From contig NZ_CP021497.1 in the NCBI RefSeq assembly GCF_002776555.1, forward strand, positions 434,001 to 498,000: a stretch of DNA of 64,000 bases, written 5' to 3'. Below, one piece after another: positions 1 to 8,766 of this stretch; the first letter of the stretch is position 1; every line of letters begins with the position of its first letter. The position numbers were made by a program, and so were the translations under genes. This DNA comes from Candidatus Legionella polyplacis (GTDB lineage: Bacteria; Pseudomonadota; Gammaproteobacteria; Legionellales; Legionellaceae). The notes beneath the pieces were generated by a model, which had not been told where the DNA came from, ran no database searches, and saw nothing but the letters and a program-made list of their open reading frames with translations.

Positions 1-74
1 GGTTATTTGTTTATTTTTTTAAAAAAAAAGATTTTTTTTTATAAAAAAAGAAATTTTATATAAATGTTATATAT

Positions 75-177
75 GGAGAGATGGCTGAGTGGATTAAAGC
101 GACGGTTTCGAAAATCGTTGAAGAAATTATTGTTTTAATAGATAATTTTTCCCAGGGTTCGAATCCCTGTCTCTCCG
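75..177 (+). tRNA. tRNA-Ser(CGA)
   Basis: Class II tRNA with a 7-bp acceptor stem (GGAGAGA at 75-81 with TCTCTCC at 170-176), discriminator G at 177, a T-arm around GGTTCGAATCC, and a long variable arm of A and T. The anticodon loop reads TTCGAAA, giving anticodon CGA, which decodes UCG serine codons. No CCA is encoded after the discriminator. A perfect 12-bp palindrome follows at once (179-190), but I do not assign it a function. Confidence 0.95.
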
Positions 178-445
178 ATTAACATGTTAAATATATATTT
201 ATGTTGAAGAATATATAATAATTTTGTAAGATTTTAAATATGTTTATATCTAGATTTTTTAGTAGATATTTATTTTTTATATTAATAATTTAATTATTAT
301 TAAATTTTATAAATTTATTTTTAATAAATAAATTAATCGAAGATTATTGATGCTATTTGTTATAGTTAATTTTGATGGTTATATAGATCGAATAATTTTA
401 AAAATGGTAATTTTATTAAATTATTAATTTGATTTTTTTATCAAT

Positions 446-1144
446 ATGAGTCATTTTATGTTTCTTAAAATTTTTATTAATACAATATATTTATTAATAT
501 TTTTATTATTAGTTAGTTTAGGGTTATTTCAATTTCATAAGGCGAATGAAAAAAGAGAATGTTTTAAAAAAAGTTATTTATTTAATAAAGATAATTATTT
601 AAAAAAATGGACTATTAATATGGATTTTCCTTATAATTTAGAAAAAATTGTTATTAAAGGTAAATATTTACGAAAATTTTTGTATTTAGATAATCAGTAT
701 TGTCACCATAATTTTGGATATCGTTTTTTTGTTCCTTTATTATTGTTAAATAGAAGAGTAATATTAGTTGATAATGGTTGGATTAGTTATAGTAATTTTA
801 CAATAGAGAGAGAAAAGAGACAAAAATTTTTTTCAATTTCTAATAATTTTCATAATGTTATTGGGTATGCTTATTATCCTATAAAAAATTATTGGTTATT
901 AGGAGAAATTTTAGAAAGACGACATGGGATATTTTTTGTAGAATCGTTAGATTTACAATGGTTAAGTAAATTTTTAAAAAAAAGAGTTTATCCATTTATT
1001 TTATTATTAGATTATAAAAAAAAACATAATTGTTTTTATGAAGAAAAAATTGATAATGTAAGTTTTTTTTTGAAGAATTATATTTATGCTTTTCAATGGT
1101 TTTTTTTGTCTATGATTTTTATTATTTTTTATTTAAAAAAATAA
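446..1144 (+). CDS. SURF1-family cytochrome c oxidase assembly protein
   Basis: SURF1 proteins help insert heme a into subunit I of aa3-type cytochrome oxidase at the cytoplasmic membrane. The 232-residue product has the family plan: one membrane helix near residues 9-28, a periplasmic domain, and a second helix near 212-230. The conserved glycine-tryptophan segment appears as VILVDNGWISYSNF around residues 107-120. The start is the first ATG; a second ATG lies four codons later and the ribosome site is weak, so the exact start is uncertain. It is followed by heme A synthase and a dead heme O synthase, which matches the usual ctaG/SURF1-ctaA-ctaB order of proteobacterial cox clusters. The cox structural genes themselves are not in this window. 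Confidence 0.85.
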   Translation: MSHFMFLKIFINTIYLLIFLLLVSLGLFQFHKANEKRECFKKSYLFNKDNYLKKWTINMDFPYNLEKIVIKGKYLRKFLYLDNQYCHHNFGYRFFVPLLLLNRRVILVDNGWISYSNFTIEREKRQKFFSISNNFHNVIGYAYYPIKNYWLLGEILERRHGIFFVESLDLQWLSKFLKKRVYPFILLLDYKKKHNCFYEEKIDNVSFFLKNYIYAFQWFFLSMIFIIFYLKK

Positions 1145-1214
1145 GTATTTTATTTGTTAAGTAATTTATATGATACATTTATCATATATATTAAATGCAA
1201 TATAAGAGGTTATT

Positions 1215-2246
1215 TTGGTTAATAATAATTTTTTTGATATTAAGAATTTTTTAATAAAAATTAAAATAATAAGAATTTTAGTATTTTTTTTATTATTTTT
1301 ATCTGTAGTAGTAATTTTGTTGGGATCATATACTCGTTTAAGTAATTCAGGTTTAGGTTGCCCAGATTGGCCATTTTGTTATGGAAGTTGGTTTTTTTTA
1401 AAAAGTAAGTTAGATTATTTATCTGTATTAGATATTAAAAAGGCAAATATAGAGATTATTCATAGATATATTGCTAGTATTTTAGGATTTTTTATTATTA
1501 TTTTAGATTTTTTGTTATTTTTTTTTAGATCGTGTTTTGTTAGGTTTCCTTATAAGTTGTTTTTTAGTTTATTATTTTTATTATTATTACAAATAGAATT
1601 AGGGAAGTTAACTATTATTTTAAAATTATTTCCAGTAATAGTAGTTGGACATTTAACAGTAGGGATTTTAATTTTTTCATTTTTGTTTTATTTAATATTA
1701 TCTTTATATCCAAGAGTAGATATAAATTTTTATCCTAAATGGAATATATGGATTAAGATTGGTATATTAATTGTTTTTGTACAAATTATTTTAGGTGGAT
1801 GGGTTAGTTCAAATTATTCTGGAATGTCTTGTGTTGATTTTCCAAAATGTAATGGTATTTGGATTCCTAAGTTATATTTTTCTTATATTTTTAAAATGTT
1901 TCATTTGGTTAATAAAAATTATCAAGGAGGTATTTTTGACATTAGAATTCGTTCTGCTATACAAGAAATGCATCGTTTAGGTGCAGTTTTTACGTTAATT
2001 TATTTATTAGTTTTATGTATTAGTTTTATGAGATATGTTGAAGAAAAAAAATTAAAAATTATTATTTTTGCTATTGTATTAATAGTTATTTTTCAATGTA
2101 TTTTAGGTGTTGTTAATGTAATTTATTTTTTACCATTATGGATTTCTATAATTCATACTTTTATGGCAATTTTATTATTTTCTGTACTAATATTTTTATT
2201 ATATTTAACGCAAAGGAGAAAATATTATTGTTTATTAAAAGTATAA
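1215..2246 (+). CDS. ctaA: Heme A synthase (COX15/CtaA)
   Basis: Membrane enzyme that oxidises the C8 methyl group of heme O to give heme A for aa3-type cytochrome oxidase. The 343-residue protein has about eight membrane helices in two homologous halves. Each half carries its paired cysteine loop, GLGCPDWPFCYG and later GMSCVDFPKCNG. The four conserved heme-ligand histidines are visible in EIIHRY, VVGHLT, EMHRLG and IIHTFM. The start is a TTG, placed by an AAGAGG site (1203-1209) six bases upstream. All catalytic features look intact. That is odd, because the enzyme that makes its substrate is a pseudogene immediately downstream. Confidence 0.92.
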   Translation: MVNNNFFDIKNFLIKIKIIRILVFFLLFLSVVVILLGSYTRLSNSGLGCPDWPFCYGSWFFLKSKLDYLSVLDIKKANIEIIHRYIASILGFFIIILDFLLFFFRSCFVRFPYKLFFSLLFLLLLQIELGKLTIILKLFPVIVVGHLTVGILIFSFLFYLILSLYPRVDINFYPKWNIWIKIGILIVFVQIILGGWVSSNYSGMSCVDFPKCNGIWIPKLYFSYIFKMFHLVNKNYQGGIFDIRIRSAIQEMHRLGAVFTLIYLLVLCISFMRYVEEKKLKIIIFAIVLIVIFQCILGVVNVIYFLPLWISIIHTFMAILLFSVLIFLLYLTQRRKYYCLLKV

Positions 2247-2256
2247 AATTTTTATT

Positions 2257-3140
2257 GAAGTTATAAGATATTATTTGGAGTTATATAAGATTCGTATAGT
2301 GATATTAATGTTATGGACAGTATTTGTCGGTATGTATTTATTATCTTTAAAATGGATTAAATTATTTGATATTCTGGTATCTGTAATAGGTATTTGGATG
2401 TTGTTTATATTCATTTGCAAGTATAAATATTTTAGATAAAAAAATTGATTTGTTAATGAATTGAATAAAAAATAGAGTTATTGTTAAAGGTTATATAACT
2501 ATTAATAGTACTTGTTATTTTTCAGTTTTTTTGTTAGGTGTTTTAGGTATAATAATATTATATATTTTTGTTAATAAATTAATTGTTATTTTGTCATTTG
2601 TTGGACTGATAGGATATGGATGTTTATATACTGTATTTTTAAAATGATTTACTACCTATAATATAGTTTTAGGTGGTTTATTTGGATCTATTCTTATATT
2701 ACTTGGATGGATAGCTATATTTGTATAGATTTAGGTGTGGTTATTTTAGCTCTTATTATTTTTATGTGGATTCTTCCTTATTTTTGGTCTTTGACAATTT
2801 ATAAATGTAAAGATTATCAAAATACTGAAATTTTTATATTGTCTGTAACTCATGGAAATATTATTTACTAAATTAAATATTATTTTTTATATGATGTTAT
2901 TAATAATATTAAGTTTATTACCAATATATTATTGGAATGGGTAGTATTATGTATTTTTTTCTGTGATTTTTTTTAGGTTGTTGTTTTTTATATTTTGTAT
3001 ATAATTTGTGTAGTAAACAATGTTTTATTTTTGCTATATACTTTTATTTTTCTATATGTTATTTAACAGTATTATTTTTAGATTTATTAATTAATCATAT
3101 TATTTTTTTATGTAAAAGTTTTCTAATTATTAAAATCTAA
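2257..3140 (+). pseudogene. cyoE: Decayed heme O synthase (protoheme IX farnesyltransferase)
   Basis: Fragments of a CtaB/CyoE protein follow one another in the right order but in different frames. The N-terminus reads YLELYKIRIVILMLWTVFVG (from 2269), matching the family's YLELTKPR start, and ends at TAA 2437. A +1 frame then carries SINILDKKIDLLMN, which corresponds to the prenyl-diphosphate-binding INHLVDRKID motif, and continues to NIVLGG and LGWIAIFV. It is broken by TGA at 2462 and 2645 and TAG at 2726. A third frame gives IIFMWILPYFWSLTIYKCKD (family: FLWTPPHFWALA). A fourth gives NIIFYMMLLIILSLLPIYYW, and a last one gives the C-terminal helix to 3140. Both TGA codons fall at positions usually held by arginine. 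No start codon survives. This was the third gene of the SURF1-ctaA-ctaB cluster. Confidence 0.9.
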
Positions 3141-3223
3141 TGAATGTTATTTAATTTTTTGTTTGAAAAAAATTGATTGTTAATATTATCAGAATATATA
3201 AAGATATTTTTATAAAATTTTAG

Positions 3224-3658
3224 ATGAAATTTTTTATGAATAGATTTTATGAAATTTTTTTAGGTTTTGATTTTGGGTATAAACGTATAGGTTTAGCAGT
3301 TGGACAAAGAGTAACATTTAGTGCAAATCCTTTACCTGCATTACAATCTATTAATGGGATGCCAGATTGGAGTTCCATTGAAAAAATTATTGGAATTTGG
3401 AATCCAAATGCTTTAATATTAGGCTTACCAATTTGTACTAATAATAAAGAACAACCTATTACGGTTGCTACTCGTATTTTTGCTAATCAACTGAAAAACA
3501 GATTTTTGAAATCAGTTTATTTTATAGATGAACGTTTATCTACTGTTGAGGCGCGTGATAAATTATTTAAAATTGGAGGTTATCGTAAAATTATATCTTC
3601 TTCTATTGATAGTTTTTCTGCTTGTATTTTTTTAGAAGATTGGTTAAGAAAATATTAA
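3224..3658 (+). CDS. ruvX: RuvX/YqgF-family RNase H-fold nuclease
   Basis: YqgF is a conserved nuclease of the RNase H fold that acts in maturation of the 16S rRNA 5' end and has also been called a putative Holliday junction resolvase. The 144-residue product has the first catalytic strand as GFDFGYKRIGLAVG (residues 14-27), the LILGLP segment, and the downstream acidic motif DERLSTVEA. The protein is close to the normal family length of about 140. The start may be the ATG given or the next in-frame ATG five codons later, because the conserved core begins only around residue 12. It stands alone between the cyoE remnant and the ratA pair. Confidence 0.88.
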   Translation: MKFFMNRFYEIFLGFDFGYKRIGLAVGQRVTFSANPLPALQSINGMPDWSSIEKIIGIWNPNALILGLPICTNNKEQPITVATRIFANQLKNRFLKSVYFIDERLSTVEARDKLFKIGGYRKIISSSIDSFSACIFLEDWLRKY

Positions 3659-3754
3659 TTTTTTATAAAAATAATATTTTTATAAAAACATATAAAAATT
3701 AAGAGATTTTTAAAATGTTTTGTTAAATTTTTAAAGCTTAAAAAGAGAGGATTT

Positions 3755-4198
3755 ATGATGTTTCGTATAAAAAAAACTCGTATCGTTCCATTTAGTTGTG
3801 AACAAATGTTTATGTTAGTTAATGATGTTGAAAAATACAATGAATTTTTACCATATTGTTCTAAAAGTTTAGTACATTATCAAAATAATAATGAATTAAA
3901 AGCTACATTAGTTATTTCTGTATTAGGACAACAAAGATCATTTACTACATATAATTATTTATTTTTAAATAAAATGATAGTAATTAGTTTAATTAGTGGT
4001 CCGTTTAGTTACTTAAGAGGATTTTGGTTTTTTAATAAAAAAAAGAGTATTAATTGTGAGGTATCTTTTATTCTAAATTGTAAAATTGTTGAGAGTAAAA
4101 TAAAATATTTTCCTATTCAGTTTGTTTTATATAAAATTTCTAATAAGATTGTTGATGCTTTTTATAAAAGAGCTAAGGATTTGTATGTTAAATATTGA
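3755..4198 (+). CDS. ratA: RatA/Coq10-like START-domain protein
   Basis: Member of the polyketide-cyclase/Coq10 lipid-binding family. It is related to mitochondrial Coq10, which helps deliver ubiquinone, and to E. coli RatA, reported as an inhibitor of 70S ribosome assembly. The 147-residue sequence has the family opening with VNDVEKYNEFLPYC at residues 26-39 and the LISGPFSYLRGFWFF segment near 78-92, typical of the GPFKxLxGxW motif. The start is ATG with an AGAGAGG ribosome site at 3743-3749; a second ATG follows directly. The reading frame overlaps the next gene by 14 bases, the usual ratA-rnfH arrangement. A role in ubiquinone handling or ribosomes cannot be decided from sequence. Confidence 0.85.
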   Translation: MMFRIKKTRIVPFSCEQMFMLVNDVEKYNEFLPYCSKSLVHYQNNNELKATLVISVLGQQRSFTTYNYLFLNKMIVISLISGPFSYLRGFWFFNKKKSINCEVSFILNCKIVESKIKYFPIQFVLYKISNKIVDAFYKRAKDLYVKY

Positions 4199-4460
4199 AT
4201 TAGTTTATGTTAATTATGATTTTATATGGTTTCATTTTAAATTGTTTTTGCCATTTCATTCTACAGTTAAAGATGCTTTGTATAAAACAAATATAATTTC
4301 TTTATGTCCTGATATTGTTGGAAAAGTTATAGGAATTTTTTCAGAAAAAGTTTCTTTAGAAACATTATTAAATAATGGGGATCGTATTGAAATTTACGAA
4401 TTTCTTTTAGTTAGTCCAAAAGAAATACGTAGGAATAGGATTAAAAATCGCATTAAATAG
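4185..4460 (+). CDS. rnfH: RnfH-family (UPF0125) protein
   Basis: Small ubiquitin-fold protein that accompanies ratA in most gammaproteobacteria; its function is not established. The core matches the family well: SLCPDIVGKVIGIFSEKV, then NNGDRIEIYEFLL, and the conserved C-terminal VSPKEIRRNRIKNR. The start is ATG 4185, because an AAGGA site (4175-4179) stands six bases upstream inside ratA. The homology begins at LNIELVYVN, so the open frame further upstream is only overlap with ratA. The overlap with ratA is 14 bases, suggesting translational coupling. Length is 91 residues, near the usual 90-105. Confidence 0.88.
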   Translation: MLNIELVYVNYDFIWFHFKLFLPFHSTVKDALYKTNIISLCPDIVGKVIGIFSEKVSLETLLNNGDRIEIYEFLLVSPKEIRRNRIKNRIK

Positions 4461-4823
4461 TTTTTATATTTTAATATATAAATTCTAGTTAGATTAATCG
4501 GGATTGTAAAAATAATATTTTTATGTAAAATATAAAATTGTGATTTCTAGTATAGATTAATTTTCTTTAATAAAATTTTAAATTTAGTTGAATGTTTTTT
4601 TATTTATATATTTTAATATATTTATAAAATATAAAATTATTTATTATGTACTTTAAAAATAAAGTAGGTAGTTTTATGGTTTTAAAATATATAGTTAATG
4701 TTAATAATATATAAATGTTTTATTAATTAAGATAATTTGTAATTATACTTGATTTTAAAGTTAATATAATTTGATAGTTATTGTTTTTGTAGTTTTTTAT
4801 ATTTTTTAGTTTCATTATTAATA
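4461..4823 (+). other. Gene-free stretch between rnfH and alaS
   Basis: About 360 bases of AT-rich sequence with stops in every frame. I recognised no RNA gene, strong terminator or protein remnant. recA or recX often sit near alaS in gammaproteobacteria, but I could not read any trace of them. It presumably holds the alaS promoter. Confidence 0.5.
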
Positions 4824-7454
4824 ATGAGAAGATTAGAAATAAAGAAAATTTTTATTGATTATTTTTATAAAAATAATCATCATATTGTTGATTCGACTTC
4901 TCTTATTCCTTCTGATGATTCTACGTTGTTATTTGTTAATTCTGGTATGGTTCAATTTAAAAATATTTTTCTTGGTTTGGAAGATCCTATTGTTCATAAT
5001 GTTGCCAGCATTCAACGTTGTATGCGTGTCAGTGGAAAGCATAATGATTTTGAGAGTATTGGATATACAAAAAGACATCATACATTTTTTGAAATGTTAG
5101 GTAATTTTAGTTTTGGTGGTTATTTTAAGTATGAAGCTATTTATTATGCTTGGGATTTTTTATTAAATTTTTTAAATTTATCAGAAGATAAGTTGTGGAT
5201 TACTGTTTATGAAAAAGATAAAGAGACTGAAGATATTTGGTTAAATAAAATAAAGATATCAAGTAATAGATTAATACGAAGAGGTAAAGATAGTAATTTT
5301 TGGTCTATGGGAGATGTCGGTCCTTGTGGGCCTTGTACTGAAATTTTTTATGATAATGAAAATTCTAGTAATACTTTTAATTTTAACGATTTTTATAATG
5401 GAGATCGTTATATAGAGATTTGGAATATTGTATTTATGCAATTTAATAAAGATAAATATGGGAAATTAAGTCTTTTATCACGATTTTCTGTAGATACAGG
5501 AATGGGTTTAGAACGAATTACTTCTGTAATGCAAGGTGTGAAAGATAATTATGATATTGATTTGTTTAAATATATTATTAATAGAATAAAAAAATTAGGA
5601 ATTATAGATAGTGATAAAAAAAATGTTTGTTTAAAAATAATTTCTGATCATATAAGATCATCTTCTTTTTTGGTTATGGATGGAGTATTGCCAGAAAATG
5701 TAGGTAGAGGATACATATTGCGTCGTATTATTAGAAGGGCAGTTAGGTATGGGAATAAATTAGGTTTGATTTCTCCTTTTTTTTATAAATTAGTAGATTC
5801 TTTAGTATTTTTAATGGGGACTGAATATCCAGAATTATTGAATTCCAAAGAAAAGATAAAAGAAATTTTAATGCAAGAAGAGTTACGTTTTAATCGCACT
5901 TTAAATAAAGGAATTATTTTTTTAAAAAAAGAAATGAATTTTTCAAAAAATAAAGAAATTTCTGGAAATGTAGCATTTAAGTTATATGATACTTATGGTG
6001 TTCCGTTGGATTTAATGTTGGATATTGTTAAAGATTATAATTTTTTTGTTAATATTAAAGAATTTAATAAATTAATGAAAAAACAGCAAGAGTTATCGAG
6101 AAGTTTTTTGAAACATTCTTTTAATGAAAAAGATAATTTTTTAATTTGTAAGAATTTTTATTCTACTAAGTTTTTTGGATATGATGTTTTTACGATAAAA
6201 GCAAAAATTATTGCTATATTTACTGACAGTAAGTTAATTTCTGTTTTAAATAATTATAAAGTTAGAAGTATAATTGTTCTTGATAAAACTGTATTTTTTG
6301 CTGAAAGTGGAGGACAGGTAGGTGATTCTGGTCAGATATTGTCTGATGATGGTAGTATTTTTTTTGTAGAAAATACTAAGTTTTTTAAAAGAAATATTTT
6401 TCATTATGGATATTTAATAAAAGGAAAGTTCTTTATCAATCAGGAGGTTGTTATTAAAATTGATATTTTTAGACGTTGTGCAATAACTTCTAACCATACT
6501 GCAATTCATTTATTATATAGTGTATTAAAGAAAATTCTTGGATTTCATGTACGTCAATGTGGGTCTTTGATAGAGGATAAACGTGCTAGATTCGATTTTT
6601 TTCATTTTGAAAAATTATCTTCAGATTCTTTATGTAAAATTGAGGATAGTATAAATAATAAAATTAGATCTAATTATTCAGTATTGATAAAATATAAGCA
6701 AAAAAAAGATTGTAAAGACATAGATATTAGTTTTTTTAATAGTCAACGTTATGGTGAAAATATAAGAATTGTATCCATAGGAAAAGATATATCGCAAGAA
6801 TTTTGTTGTGGTACTCATGTAAAGAATACAGGAAGTATTGGATTATGTAAGATAATTTCTGAAAACAGTATTTCTAGTGGTGTAAGAAGAATAGAAATAA
6901 TGACTGGTTATTATGCTTTTTCTTGGGCTCGTGATAGGATAGATCAATTACAGATTATTTCAAATTTCTTTAATACAACAACAGAATTTATTGTAAGTAA
7001 AGTATTAAATGTTTTAGAAAAAGAAAAAAATATGGAAAAAAAGTTAAATGAATTAAATGGAAAAATAGCTTTATATTTTATAAAAACTTTATTTAAAAAT
7101 ATGAAAGAAATTAATGGAATTAATTTTTTAATTGAGCAAATAAAAAGTGATGTTATAGATAATGTTAAAGTATTAAAGAATACATTGGAGTTAATAAATA
7201 GAGAACTTAAAAGTACGATTTTAATTATATTTTTTATAAAAAGAAATAAGCTTAATGTTATATCTAGTATAAGTAAGAATATTATTATGTATTTTCCAAA
7301 AATTGTGGATATTGTTAAAATATTATGTGATCGTGGAGGTGGGAATGATTATATTGCTCAAGGAGGTGGAGATGTACCAGATGATTTAGATGTACGAATT
7401 AAATCAGTGAAATCTATAATCAGTAAGCATTCAATCAGTGTGATTAATAAATAA
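4824..7454 (+). CDS. alaS: Alanyl-tRNA synthetase
   Basis: Charges tRNA-Ala and edits misacylated Ser- or Gly-tRNA-Ala. The 876-residue length is full. The class II catalytic domain opens at residue 1 with motif 1 in the TLLFVNSGMVQFK region, motif 2 around KRHHTFFEMLGNFSFG, and the DVGPCGPCTE loop. Motif 3 is GRGYILRRIIRRAVRYG near residues 293-309. The editing domain keeps its zinc-binding residues in HTAIH and in CCGTHV, preceded by AESGGQVGDSG. The C-terminal domain ends with GGGNDYIAQGGGDVPDD, slightly altered from the common GGRPDMAQAGG. All functional regions are present, so the gene should be active. It is monocistronic as far as can be seen. Confidence 0.97.
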   Translation: MRRLEIKKIFIDYFYKNNHHIVDSTSLIPSDDSTLLFVNSGMVQFKNIFLGLEDPIVHNVASIQRCMRVSGKHNDFESIGYTKRHHTFFEMLGNFSFGGYFKYEAIYYAWDFLLNFLNLSEDKLWITVYEKDKETEDIWLNKIKISSNRLIRRGKDSNFWSMGDVGPCGPCTEIFYDNENSSNTFNFNDFYNGDRYIEIWNIVFMQFNKDKYGKLSLLSRFSVDTGMGLERITSVMQGVKDNYDIDLFKYIINRIKKLGIIDSDKKNVCLKIISDHIRSSSFLVMDGVLPENVGRGYILRRIIRRAVRYGNKLGLISPFFYKLVDSLVFLMGTEYPELLNSKEKIKEILMQEELRFNRTLNKGIIFLKKEMNFSKNKEISGNVAFKLYDTYGVPLDLMLDIVKDYNFFVNIKEFNKLMKKQQELSRSFLKHSFNEKDNFLICKNFYSTKFFGYDVFTIKAKIIAIFTDSKLISVLNNYKVRSIIVLDKTVFFAESGGQVGDSGQILSDDGSIFFVENTKFFKRNIFHYGYLIKGKFFINQEVVIKIDIFRRCAITSNHTAIHLLYSVLKKILGFHVRQCGSLIEDKRARFDFFHFEKLSSDSLCKIEDSINNKIRSNYSVLIKYKQKKDCKDIDISFFNSQRYGENIRIVSIGKDISQEFCCGTHVKNTGSIGLCKIISENSISSGVRRIEIMTGYYAFSWARDRIDQLQIISNFFNTTTEFIVSKVLNVLEKEKNMEKKLNELNGKIALYFIKTLFKNMKEINGINFLIEQIKSDVIDNVKVLKNTLELINRELKSTILIIFFIKRNKLNVISSISKNIIMYFPKIVDIVKILCDRGGGNDYIAQGGGDVPDDLDVRIKSVKSIISKHSISVINK

Positions 7455-7514
7455 TTTAGAATTTTATATTTTTTTTCATTTATAAAAATCTATATAAATC
7501 TTTTATATATATTA

Positions 7515-7772
7515 TTATAATTTTATGTGTGGCATTGTTATATTTAGCTCAATAGTAGAGCTATTATTATTTATTTGTTTTAGATCAATATTTATTTGAT
7601 CTTTATTTATATGGATATATTTTGTTATTACACTTAGAATTTCTTTTTCTAATTCTAATAATTTGTTTTTTGTGTTTTGATTAGAATTTTCATGAGAAAT
7701 AATAATTTTTAATCGTTCTTTTGCAGTTTTCGAAGAAAAATTTTTTTTTTTGAAGAAATTTAATAGATTCAT
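7515..7772 (-). CDS. minE: Cell division topological specificity factor MinE
   Basis: MinE stimulates MinD ATPase and drives the pole-to-pole oscillation that keeps FtsZ rings at mid-cell. The 85-residue protein has the N-terminal MinD-interacting helix (about residues 15-32, ERLKIIISHENSNQ) and a C-terminal dimerisation domain ending NITMPHIKL. It follows minD with a single base between stop and start. An 11-A tract codes for the lysines at residues 8-10, an in-frame run that could cause slippage. Function depends on MinD, which is present; MinC, the actual FtsZ inhibitor, is not seen. Confidence 0.93.
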   Translation of the reverse strand: MNLLNFFKKKNFSSKTAKERLKIIISHENSNQNTKNKLLELEKEILSVITKYIHINKDQINIDLKQINNNSSTIELNITMPHIKL

Positions 7773-7773
7773 T

Positions 7774-8595
7774 TTAATATATTCCTATTTTTCCAAATAG
7801 ACGATATAATATTCCTTTTTTTTTATTTTTGACAAATTTAAATGGTTTGTTTTTTCCGAAAAATCTGTCTACTGTATCTTGATAAGCGATACTTGCATTA
7901 CTTTTTTTATTTAAAATAATTGGAATTCCTGTGTTAGAAGATTTTAGTATGGTTTTGGATTCTGGTATAATTCCTATGATTGGTATTCCTAGTATTTCTT
8001 TTATATCAGAAATTGATAACATTTCTCCTTTTGTTACACGTTTTTGGTCGTATCTTGTTATTAATAAAAATTCTTGTATAGGATTTTTGTTTTCAATTGC
8101 TCTTTTAGTTTTACTTGATAATAATCCTAATATTCTATCAGCATCTCGTATAGAAGAGATTTCTGGATTAATGACTACTATTGCATAATCAGAAAAATAC
8201 ATTGCCATTAGAGCTCCTGTTTCTATTCCTGCTGGAGAATCACATATAATATAATCGAATTCATTAGAAAGATCATTTAATACTTTTTCTACTCCGTTAA
8301 ATGTTAATGATTCTTTATCTTTTGTTTGTGAGGTTGGCAATATAAATAGATTTGCTATTCTTTTATCCTTTATAATAGCTTGGTGAAGTGTAACTTCACC
8401 ATTAATAACATTGATAAAGTCATATATAACTCTTCTTTCACATCCCATTATAAGATCGAGATTTCTTAATCCAATATCGAAATCAATAACTATAGTTTTA
8501 TATCCATATAATGCTATTCCTGTAGCTATTGATGCAGATGTGGTAGTTTTACCAACTCCACCTTTTCCTGAGGTAATTACAATTATTTTAGCCAA
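7774..8595 (-). CDS. minD: Septum site-determining ATPase MinD
   Basis: Membrane-cycling ATPase of the ParA family that recruits MinC and MinE. The deviant Walker A motif SGKGGVGKTTTS is at residues 9-20, the switch region IICDSPAGIE lies near 115, and the C-terminal amphipathic membrane-targeting helix is kept as KKKGILYRLFGKI. The start codon is TTG, chosen because the family begins MAKIIVITSGKGG exactly there; the ribosome site is weak. Upstream lies only the 171-base gap shared with divergent guaB, so the usual first gene, minC, is missing. MinD and MinE alone would oscillate, but the known output to FtsZ runs through MinC. Confidence 0.96.
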   Translation of the reverse strand: MAKIIVITSGKGGVGKTTTSASIATGIALYGYKTIVIDFDIGLRNLDLIMGCERRVIYDFINVINGEVTLHQAIIKDKRIANLFILPTSQTKDKESLTFNGVEKVLNDLSNEFDYIICDSPAGIETGALMAMYFSDYAIVVINPEISSIRDADRILGLLSSKTKRAIENKNPIQEFLLITRYDQKRVTKGEMLSISDIKEILGIPIIGIIPESKTILKSSNTGIPIILNKKSNASIAYQDTVDRFFGKNKPFKFVKNKKKGILYRLFGKIGIY

Positions 8596-8766
8596 TTTTA
8601 GGATTCTATTAAATAAGTAATATGTATTTGTAGTTTTTTAATTGAGTATGATATCATATTATTCTTTATAAGAATATATAATGTTTTATTTTAAATTTTA
8701 AAGATAATATTTATTAAGTAAATAGATTTTGGTATTTTTGTGATAAAGAAGGAAAAAGGCTTTATT

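Noticed and set aside
179-190. 12-bp palindrome TTAACATGTTAA after tRNA-Ser as an operator or attachment site
   Set aside because: Short perfect palindromes are expected often at this base composition, and no repeat of it or integrase gene is present.
350-424. A 24-codon ORF before SURF1 as a remnant of a cox-cluster membrane protein
   Set aside because: Similarity was too vague to name a family; it lacks a ribosome site and could be random.
2462-2647. In-frame TGA codons in the cyoE region as a sign that TGA codes for tryptophan
   Set aside because: The same region has TAA and TAG stops and frame changes, the TGA codons fall at expected arginines, and all intact genes avoid internal TGA. 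hslV and others end at TGA normally.
8647-8658. 12-bp palindrome TATGATATCATA between minD and guaB as a PurR-like operator
   Set aside because: It does not match the known PurR consensus and is short enough to be chance.
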